Origin: Phycisphaerae bacterium
GTDB lineage: Bacteria > Planctomycetota > Phycisphaerae > Phycisphaerales > SM1A02
Length of the DNA: 11,283 nucleotides
Reading direction: 5' to 3'
Assembly (NCBI GenBank): GCA_030432455.1
Contig: JAUIHC010000062.1
Coordinates: forward strand, 1 to 11,283
Position 1 is the first letter of the stretch. Every line of letters starts with the position of its first letter. The notes under the pieces were generated by a model. It was not told the DNA's origin. It worked only from the letters and a program-made list of their open reading frames with translations, and searched no databases. Positions 5,770 to 11,283 of this stretch are shown here, one piece after another. The position numbers and the translations under genes were made by a program.

Positions 5770-8340
5770 ATGGTGCTCAACTCCAGACTCGTCGTGTCGA
5801 TCGCGGCCGCCGCCGCGGTCCTGTCGGTCGCCTCCTCCACCCTCGGTCAGAACGGCGATCGTTCGGGCGAGGTCCAGCGGGAGATGCCCGAGGCGTGGAA
5901 GCTCCCGCCGTCGCCGCCGCTCGACCCGCCGCAGGCGCTCGAGGCGCTGGTGGTGCAGCCCGGACATCGGGTCGAGCTGGTCGCGAGCGAACCACTCATC
6001 GGCGATCCGGTGCAGGCGGTCTTCGATGCCGCGGGCGACCTCTGGGTCTGCGAGATGCGGGGCTACATGCCCGACGCCGACGGTCGAGGCGAGGAGGCTC
6101 CGGTCGGTCGGATCGTGCGACTGCGGGATCTCGACGGCGACGGGGCGATGGACGAGTCGATCGTCTTCCTCGACCGTCTCGTGATGCCGCGGGCGATCGC
6201 CCCCGCCTTCGACGGTCTGCTGGTGGTCGAGCCGCCGAACCTTCTCTACTGCCGCGACCTCGACGGCGACGGTCGGTGCGACGACGCACAGGTTCTCGTC
6301 GCGGGTTTCGGGGGTCTGGAGAATCCCGAGCACGCGGGCAACGGTCTTCGCTACGGCATCGACAACTGGTACGAGACCTCGCAGCACGGGCAGTCGTTCC
6401 GGCTGCGGCGCGGCGACGACGGACGGCTCGAGATCGAGACCCGACGCAACCCCGGGCACGGCCAGTGGGGCGTCGCTCGCGACGACCTCGGTCGTCTCTA
6501 CTACTCGCCGAACAGCGATCCGCTCATCGGCGACGCCTGGCCGAAGCACTACGCCGCTCGGAACCCCGAGGCGGGCGGTCTTGCCGGCGTGCCCCGCCGC
6601 GTGGCGACCGATCGATCGACCTGGCCGATCCGGATGACGCCCGGCGTGAACCGCGGCTATCAGGACGCCACGCTTCGGGACGACGGGACGCTTCGATCGT
6701 TCACCGCGGCGTGCGGACCCGAGATCTTCCGCGGCACCCTGATCGACGACGCGGTCGGCGACGCGTTCGTGTGCGAGACCGCGGGCAACCTCGTCAAGCG
6801 GTATCGGCTCGACGATCGCGACGGGGTCCCGGTCGCGACGCCCGCCTACGACCAGCAGGAGTTTCTCGCCTCGACCGACGAGCGGTTCCGCCCGGTGAAT
6901 CTGACCACCGGACCCGACGGCGGTCTCTATGTGGTGGACTTCGCCCGCGGCATCGTGCAACACCGGATCTACATGACCACCTGGCTCCGCAAGCAGGTCG
7001 AGGAGCGCGGACTCGCGGCCCCGATCGGGCTCGGTCGCATCTGGCGGGTGGTGGACGAGGATGCGCCGCGGGGCGTCCAGCGCCGCGATCTGGCGGCGAT
7101 GGACGACGCGGCGCTGGTCGCGATCCTTCGCGACGATGACAACGGCGCGGTCCGCGACCTGGCGCAGCGTCTCCTCGTGGAGCGATCGGCGACCGGAGCG
7201 ATCCCGGCCCTCGCCGCGATCGCCGCCGACGCGGCGGTGCCGACCCCGCGTCGGCTGCAGGCGCTGTGGACGATCGAGGGCATCGGCGGACTCGACGCAG
7301 CCCTCGTCGAGGCCGCGGCCCGCGATGCGGATCCCCGCGTGCGGGAGCACGCGGCTCGCCTCGCCGAGGCGGTCCCCGCGTATCGCTCGATCGGCACGCT
7401 GGAACGACTCGTCGCCGATCCGGATCCACGGGTTCGTCTGCAGGCGGTGCTCTCGATGGGTTCACTGCCCTCGTCGGAGGCCCTTCCGGCCCTCGATCGC
7501 GTGCTCGCCGCCCACGCCGCCGACGGCGATGTGCGTCGGGCGGTCCTCTCGGGCCTGGCCGGACGCGAGGTCGCGTTCATGCGATCGCAGGGCGATCCGG
7601 TCGGAGGCGGTTGGCTCGCCGAGGGGGGCGCCGCCCAGCGTCGCGTGTTGCGCGACATGGTCGATGCGATGCTCAAGCGGGGCCGACCCGACGACGCGAC
7701 CGCGGTCCTCGCGATCGCGGCCGACTGGTCGGATGCCGCGGCCGGTTCGAGTCTCCTGCTCCTCGATCGGGTGGCGGCTCGGACCAAGCCCGACTCGAAG
7801 AAGCCCCGTCGCCTCAACCTTCGCGGCGAGCCCGCGGGATGGTCGATGGTCGCGGGCGCGGACCCCGGCGACTGCGATCCCCGCATCGTGACCGCGGCGC
7901 GACTGGTGGACCCCACGCTGGCGTGGCCGGGTCGCCCGGGTCTCGAACAGGTCGTGGACTACGACACCTCGTCGGCGGGTCTGGTCACCCGCGGCCGCAC
8001 GCTCTTCGCCCACTGCATGACCTGTCATCAGGCCAACGGCGCCGGACTCCCGCCCCTCTACCCCCCGCTGGACGAGAGCCCCTATGTCACCGGCGATCCG
8101 GAACGGCTCGCGAAGATCCTGCTGCACGGACTCCAAGGCCGCATCGAGGTGCTCGGCCGCACCTACGACCAGTCGATGCCCGCGGCGCCGTTCAAGAAGG
8201 ACGCGGACATCGCGGCGATCATGACCTACATCCGTCAGGCCTGGGACAACGACGCCGACCCGGTCACCCCGGAGTTCGTGTCACAGGTGCGCGAGGCGAC
8301 GAAGGATCGCCTGCAGCCGTGGAGTCCGGGGGACTTGTGA
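5770..8340 (+). CDS. Periplasmic PVC-type haem-binding protein: beta-propeller dehydrogenase-like domain, HEAT repeats, cytochrome c
   Basis: This 856-residue exported protein begins with a signal peptide (about 1-26, ending near STLGQ). Residues about 55-440 form the putative membrane-bound dehydrogenase domain typical of planctomycetes and verrucomicrobia. It includes HRVELVASEPLI, LWVCEMRGYMPDADG, two DLDGDG loops at 120-125 and 163-168 that may bind calcium, HGQWGVARDDLGRLYYSPNS, and CGPEIFRGTL followed by VCETAGNLVKRY. Residues about 450-720 are alanine-rich helical HEAT-type repeats (DPRVREHAARLAEA, DPRVRLQAVLSMG). The C-terminal class I cytochrome c has CMTCH at 749-753 as haem site and M803 (QSMPA) as the likely sixth ligand; its YPPLDESPYVTGDPERLAKI segment resembles cytochrome subunits of alcohol dehydrogenases. 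The role is probably oxidation of a sugar or alcohol with electrons passed to the respiratory chain; the substrate is unknown. The gene ends in two consecutive TGA codons and runs into an inverted repeat. It is divergent from the DUF1080/permease pair. Confidence 0.92.
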   Translation: MVLNSRLVVSIAAAAAVLSVASSTLGQNGDRSGEVQREMPEAWKLPPSPPLDPPQALEALVVQPGHRVELVASEPLIGDPVQAVFDAAGDLWVCEMRGYMPDADGRGEEAPVGRIVRLRDLDGDGAMDESIVFLDRLVMPRAIAPAFDGLLVVEPPNLLYCRDLDGDGRCDDAQVLVAGFGGLENPEHAGNGLRYGIDNWYETSQHGQSFRLRRGDDGRLEIETRRNPGHGQWGVARDDLGRLYYSPNSDPLIGDAWPKHYAARNPEAGGLAGVPRRVATDRSTWPIRMTPGVNRGYQDATLRDDGTLRSFTAACGPEIFRGTLIDDAVGDAFVCETAGNLVKRYRLDDRDGVPVATPAYDQQEFLASTDERFRPVNLTTGPDGGLYVVDFARGIVQHRIYMTTWLRKQVEERGLAAPIGLGRIWRVVDEDAPRGVQRRDLAAMDDAALVAILRDDDNGAVRDLAQRLLVERSATGAIPALAAIAADAAVPTPRRLQALWTIEGIGGLDAALVEAAARDADPRVREHAARLAEAVPAYRSIGTLERLVADPDPRVRLQAVLSMGSLPSSEALPALDRVLAAHAADGDVRRAVLSGLAGREVAFMRSQGDPVGGGWLAEGGAAQRRVLRDMVDAMLKRGRPDDATAVLAIAADWSDAAAGSSLLLLDRVAARTKPDSKKPRRLNLRGEPAGWSMVAGADPGDCDPRIVTAARLVDPTLAWPGRPGLEQVVDYDTSSAGLVTRGRTLFAHCMTCHQANGAGLPPLYPPLDESPYVTGDPERLAKILLHGLQGRIEVLGRTYDQSMPAAPFKKDADIAAIMTYIRQAWDNDADPVTPEFVSQVREATKDRLQPWSPGDL

Positions 8341-8341
8341 T

Positions 8342-8435
8342 GAGAGAGTAGAGAGTGGAAAGTAGAGAATGGAGTAGAGGTACGGAACCCACTCTCCACT
8401 CTCTACTCTCCACTCTCTACTTTCTACTTTCTATC
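8342..8435. repeat. Inverted array of 7-base tandem repeats forming a long imperfect hairpin
   Basis: Immediately after the cytochrome gene is a purine-only-like array with period 7: GAGAGTA, GAGAGTG, GAAAGTA, GAGAATG (8344-8371), then a degraded unit. After a loop of about 19 bases comes the mirror-image pyrimidine array: TCTCCAC, TCTCTAC, TCTCCAC, TCTCTAC, TTTCTAC, TTTCTAT (8393-8434). In register, 8348-8374 is complementary to 8394-8420 at 25 of 27 positions. A transcript from either side would fold into a long hairpin, so it may end transcription of the two convergent genes. It has no coding character. The right arm overlaps the 3' end of the TolC-family gene. Base composition (no C in one arm, no G in the other) is unlike the surrounding genes. 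A related 7-base patch occurs at 10436-10456. Confidence 0.8.
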
Positions 8436-10171
8436 CCCCCCACCACCTCTCCCACCGTCATCCCCGGCAGCGGTTGGAGTCTGCCTTCCGGGGCGACTCG
8501 CAGGATTCCGGCGGCGTTGAGATAGTTGAGGATCGCGACCTGCAGGTTGCGGCTCGCGCGGGCGCGGCTGTCCTGGGCGTTTCGCAGTCCCGAGACCGCT
8601 TCGGTGCGGTCTCGCGCCGTCGCACGGTCGGGGGCGGCGTCGATCGAGGCCAGTCGGTTGCGGGCGATCTCGACATTTCGATCCTGCAGCAGCAGTGAGA
8701 ACCGGGCCCGGTCGATCTCGCGGAGGGCTCGCCGCACGCCGACCGCGGCGTCGTCGAGGGTCCGCTGGTACTGCCGTTCGGCCTGGGCGTATCGCACCTG
8801 CGCCGCCCGCAGCGCGACCGACTCGTCCACCCGGTCGAGCGGCAGACTCAGGTTCACGCCCGCGGTGTAGAGCGCCTCGCTGAAGTCGAAGTTCACCCCG
8901 TCCGCGAGCTGAGGATCGTTGGTGCGGATGTTGCCGACCAGATCGAGGGCCGGAAGAAGTCCGTTCTCGGCGAGATCGATCCGACGCCGGCTGTCCTCCA
9001 GTTGATCGCGGGCGGTCTGCAGGTCGAGTCGGAAGTCCAGCGCGTACCGGACCGCTTCATCCTGACTCGCGTCGGGCACCGGAAGCTGCAGCTCGGTCGG
9101 CACGATCACGATCGGACGCTCCGCGTCCATGCCGATCCGCACCTTGAATCGGTCGAGCGAGAGCCGGTACGACTCCTGCTGCGCGGCGAGGTCGTCCAGG
9201 GCGAAGAGCGTCGCCTGTCGAGCGAGGTCGGCCTGGAACGGCTCCTGACGACCCGCGGCCACCAGCGCCGATTCGCGCTCCTCGACCTGCCGGTTGAGCT
9301 CGACGCCGCGCTCGGCGTTGGCGATCGCGTTGAGCTGGAGCACGAGATCGAGATAGTCGGTGATGACCGAGACGAGGAAGTCGCGGCGGAAGCTCTCGAA
9401 CGACCGTGAGGCGTAGACGAGGTCGCGCTGGGCCTGCACGAGCGGTTCACGGGCGACCGCGCCGGCCCCCTGCAGCAGCGGGATGCGGCCGTCGAGGACG
9501 AAGGTCGCGCTCTCGACGCCCTGACCCGAGGTCGCGCCGTCGAGCGAGCGGGTCATCTCCGCGATGAACCGCGCGGTCACCTCGCCGCCGTAGGGAAGCC
9601 GCTTCCGAACCCCGAAGTCGTTGACCGCCCGCATCGCCGCGTCGTAGCGGGGATCGAGTCCCTGACCCGCGGTGAAGGAGGTGTCGTTGAAGAAGCGGGG
9701 TTCGAAGAGCCGCTGGGCGGTGACCACCGAGAGCGCCGCCAGCAGGTAGGTCTGCTCGGCGCCGGTGTATTCCACGGCGTGGGTGCCGGCGAACTCGATG
9801 GCCGCGTCGAGGGTGAGCGGCTCGGCGTCGGCGGGCGCCTGGGCGAGCTGACGGATCCGCTCGATGATCGCCTCGGCCTCGTTCTGAGCCTGGGTCTTCG
9901 GAGTGAACGGGAGATCCTCGGCTCGCGGATCGCGGGTCTCGGGCGAGAGATCGGTCTCGGGTCCGTCCGGGAACGGTCGGCCTTTGGGATAGATGTCGGT
10001 CTCGAGATCGGGGGCCGAGCGGACGCCGTCGGCAAGTCCGGCATTGCGATTCCGAACGAGGTCGTCGGTTCGGATCGTCACCTCGTCGAGCTGCTGCGAG
10101 GCGCATCCGGCGAGCAGCACGGCGGCGGCGAGCGGGGTGATTCTGGGGGCGATGACGCGGACTCGGGCCAC
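8417..10171 (-). CDS. TolC-family outer membrane efflux lipoprotein
   Basis: TolC-family proteins trimerise into an outer-membrane barrel with a long periplasmic helical tunnel, serving efflux or type I secretion pumps. From a GTG at 10169-10171 the 584-residue product has a lipoprotein signal: basic start, hydrophobic stretch and the lipobox LLAG followed by Cys at residue 23. A charged, proline-rich, disordered region follows to about 90. The two OEP repeats then run from about 115 to 355, with coiled-coil stretches such as LNAIANAERGVELNRQVEE, and from about 365 to 560 with VRRALREIDRARFSLLLQDR. ATGs at 10238-10240 and 10271-10273 are in frame but would place arginine/proline-rich residues before the signal, so the GTG is preferred; no start has a good ribosome site. 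The last residues IESRK and the stop come from the neighbouring 7-base repeat array. No pump or adaptor gene is in the window. Confidence 0.86.
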   Translation of the reverse strand: MARVRVIAPRITPLAAAVLLAGCASQQLDEVTIRTDDLVRNRNAGLADGVRSAPDLETDIYPKGRPFPDGPETDLSPETRDPRAEDLPFTPKTQAQNEAEAIIERIRQLAQAPADAEPLTLDAAIEFAGTHAVEYTGAEQTYLLAALSVVTAQRLFEPRFFNDTSFTAGQGLDPRYDAAMRAVNDFGVRKRLPYGGEVTARFIAEMTRSLDGATSGQGVESATFVLDGRIPLLQGAGAVAREPLVQAQRDLVYASRSFESFRRDFLVSVITDYLDLVLQLNAIANAERGVELNRQVEERESALVAAGRQEPFQADLARQATLFALDDLAAQQESYRLSLDRFKVRIGMDAERPIVIVPTELQLPVPDASQDEAVRYALDFRLDLQTARDQLEDSRRRIDLAENGLLPALDLVGNIRTNDPQLADGVNFDFSEALYTAGVNLSLPLDRVDESVALRAAQVRYAQAERQYQRTLDDAAVGVRRALREIDRARFSLLLQDRNVEIARNRLASIDAAPDRATARDRTEAVSGLRNAQDSRARASRNLQVAILNYLNAAGILRVAPEGRLQPLPGMTVGEVVGGIESRK

Positions 10172-10230
10172 GAGAGGGCATCCCGGAGGGTGGATCGGAC
10201 GAAGACGGCGGGTCGGAGGATGGCCGCCAA

Positions 10231-10270
10231 CACGGGCCATGACGAGCCATGACGGGCCATGACGGGCCAC
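10231..10270. repeat. Four tandem copies of a 10-base repeat (consensus GACGGGCCAT)
   Basis: Positions 10231-10240, 10241-10250, 10251-10260 and 10261-10270 are four adjacent copies of GACGGGCCAT. The third copy is exact and each of the others differs at one base. Ten bases is close to one helical turn, so a bound protein would see the same face in each copy. It lies 60-100 bases upstream of the proposed TolC-family start, in the likely promoter zone. On the minus strand each full copy offers an ATG in a different frame, which makes start prediction for that gene unreliable. Confidence 0.85.
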
Positions 10271-10435
10271 CATGCGGCTTGACGGGCGGCGAAGCCCCGG
10301 ATTCGGACCCCGAAGCCTACCGGATGCCCTCTGCGGGGATTCGCCACCGGGACGATCCTCGCGCGGGTGTACGGCGTAGGACAAGGTCCGATCCCGATCC
10401 CCCACCCGCACCGGTCTGCGACACTCCCCCTTCCC

Positions 10436-10483
10436 CATTCTCTATTTCTCATTCTCCCCCACCCCCACCCCCGCCCCCGCCCC
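10436..10483. repeat. 7-base pyrimidine repeats followed by five-run C-tract (G-quadruplex motif on the minus strand)
   Basis: CATTCTC (10436-10442), TATTTCT (10443-10449) and CATTCTC (10450-10456) are three 7-base units. CATTCTC is the complement of GAGAATG in the 8342-8435 array. They are followed by five C-runs of 5, 5, 5, 5 and 4 bases (10456-10483), separated by single A, A, G and G. The minus strand therefore has five G-runs with one-base loops, a strong G-quadruplex pattern, and the plus strand could form an i-motif. The tract ends directly at the ATG of the GH35-like gene, where a Shine-Dalgarno would be expected. Confidence 0.8.
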
Positions 10484-11283
10484 ATGCCTCCAATCACCTT
10501 CGACGCTCGCAGTCTCATGATCGCCGGCCGCCGCACCACCCTCGCGGGTGCCGGATTGGAGTACGCCGCCCTCGATCCCGACGATCGTGCCGAGCGTCTC
10601 CGCGTCCTCGCCGGTCTCGGCTTCAACACGGTGCTCGCCTCATGCCCGTGGATGCTGCACGAGTCGGTGCCCGGCCGCGTGGACTTCACGGGACGACTCG
10701 ATCTTCCAGCGTTTCTCGACGAGGCGCACGCCGCGGGACTCCGGGTCGTGCTTCGGATCGGCCCCGCGATCGGCGCCCCCTTCGACGGCGGCGGCCTCCC
10801 CCCATGGCTCGCCGACCTGCCGGACCTCGAGCCTCGTTCCGGTGCGCCCGCGTTCATGGAACGCGTCGCGGCCTGGTACCAGGCCCTCGCCGACGCGATC
10901 GCCGATCGGCAGGCCGATCGTGACGGCGGAGGTCCGCTGGTCGCGATCCAGATCGAGCACGACTGGCGATGCGGTTCGGTGGCGTCGAGTGACGCGTACC
11001 TGCTGGAGCTCCTGCGCTATGTCCGCGAGCGGGGCTTCACGATCCCCGTTCTGACCGCCAACGGATTCTGGTCGCCCGTCGAGGGTGCGATCGAGACCTG
11101 GTCGGGCTGGGACGATCTGTTCTCCAACATCCGACAGCTCGTCGCGATCCAGCCGGAGAAGCCGCGGATCTGCGTGATCGACCGTGGCTCCGACCTTGCG
11201 ACCTTCGTTCGTCCGGGCCGGAAGATCGAATCGGCGACCGCCGATGATCTGGTCGCGCGCGTCTCGCGGGTGATCGCGGCCGG
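10484..11283 (+). CDS. GH35-family (beta-galactosidase-like) TIM-barrel protein with apparently degenerate active site (partial, cut by the right edge)
   Basis: The 266 visible residues follow the glycoside hydrolase 35 barrel. A first strand is followed by RAERLRVLAGLGFNTVLASC, then PWMLHESVPGRVDFTGRLDL, AAGLRVVLRIGPAIGAPFDG, GGLPPWLADLP, GPLVAIQIEHDW at about 150-161 and IPVLTANGFW. Active GH35 enzymes use two glutamates to release beta-galactose. Here the positions look changed. The usual ENEYG acid/base motif reads E158-H-D160-W. The nucleophile motif (P-x-x-x-x-E-[FY]) reads PRICVIDRG with I232/D233. The IHYFR motif of strand one reads LEYAA, and the CAEW segment reads GAPF. No signal peptide is visible, unlike many bacterial GH35 proteins. 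The ATG at 10484 is used because the fold starts right after it; an ATG 11 codons in is possible, and neither has a Shine-Dalgarno. The family call is firm; whether it is a catalyst, a binding protein or an altered enzyme is open. Confidence 0.82.
   Translation, partial: MPPITFDARSLMIAGRRTTLAGAGLEYAALDPDDRAERLRVLAGLGFNTVLASCPWMLHESVPGRVDFTGRLDLPAFLDEAHAAGLRVVLRIGPAIGAPFDGGGLPPWLADLPDLEPRSGAPAFMERVAAWYQALADAIADRQADRDGGGPLVAIQIEHDWRCGSVASSDAYLLELLRYVRERGFTIPVLTANGFWSPVEGAIETWSGWDDLFSNIRQLVAIQPEKPRICVIDRGSDLATFVRPGRKIESATADDLVARVSRVIAA

Larger units (their letters stand above)
10172..10483. promoter_or_regulatory. Divergent 312-base intergenic region, rich in simple repeats
   Basis: This stretch lies between the TolC-family gene (leftward) and the GH35-like gene (rightward) and should hold both promoters. 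I found no convincing gene in it: frames that cross it are low-complexity and arginine/proline-rich. It contains a four-copy 10-base tandem repeat (10231-10270), a pyrimidine patch with 7-base periodicity (10436-10456) and a C-run array (10456-10483) that ends at the GH35 start codon. The part from about 10271 to 10430 has no structure I can name. No -35/-10 pair stood out. Confidence 0.45.

Noticed and set aside
5725..7350. A 541-codon minus-strand frame opposite the cytochrome gene
   Set aside because: No recognisable domain; it mirrors the codon bias of the real gene, which has a signal peptide, propeller motifs and the CxxCH site.
8342..8435. CRISPR array
   Set aside because: Repeat units are 7 bases with no spacers, in inverted orientation, and no cas genes are near.
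10172..10438. N-terminal extension of the TolC-family protein to the furthest upstream ATG
   Set aside because: It would bury the lipoprotein signal peptide behind about 89 low-complexity residues and translate the 10-base repeat and part of the intergenic region.
10249..11054. Plus-strand frames of 224 and 168 codons overlapping the GH35-like gene
   Set aside because: Arginine/serine-rich shadow frames; the frame from 10484 carries the GH35 motifs in order.

Overview
The window is high-GC DNA that reads as a planctomycete chromosome, most likely of the Phycisphaerae type. Three things suggest this: a large secreted protein that joins a beta-propeller dehydrogenase-like domain, HEAT-type repeats and a C-terminal CxxCH cytochrome domain; a secreted DUF1080 protein beside it; and very strong G/C third-position bias. 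The assignment is inference from gene content. Two genes are cut by the window edges. No tRNA, rRNA, CRISPR array, transposase or phage gene was seen.

Left part (1-3220): the first 198 codons of dnaA run leftward off the edge. Behind dnaA, in the same direction, is a metallo-beta-lactamase-fold protein resembling the short plant-type tRNA 3'-processing RNase Z. Divergent from it is a two-gene signalling unit: a stand-alone histidine phosphotransfer (Hpt) protein, followed 19 bases later by a response regulator fused to an active-looking GGDEF diguanylate cyclase with an RxxD inhibitory site. No sensor kinase lies in the window.

Middle (3233-8340): an ATGA-overlapping pair on the minus strand encodes a secreted DUF1080 protein and a 12-TM-like ion-transporter-superfamily permease. 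Divergent from this pair, across about 75 bases, is the 856-residue periplasmic cytochrome c dehydrogenase-like protein. An oxidise/hydrolyse/import job on sugar-like substrates is a reasonable guess, not a demonstrated one.

Right part (8341-11283): a large inverted array of 7-base repeats sits between the cytochrome gene and a convergent TolC-family outer-membrane lipoprotein gene. The array supplies the last codons and the stop of the TolC gene. Upstream of the TolC gene is a 312-base divergent region holding a four-copy 10-base tandem repeat, a second patch of related 7-base repeats, and a five-run C-tract (G-quadruplex on the other strand) that abuts the start codon of the last gene. That gene, cut by the right edge, encodes a GH35 (beta-galactosidase family) barrel in which the usual catalytic glutamates appear to be replaced. 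The palindrome GCGATCGC, the sequence of the cyanobacterial HIP1 element, is also clearly over-represented across the window.
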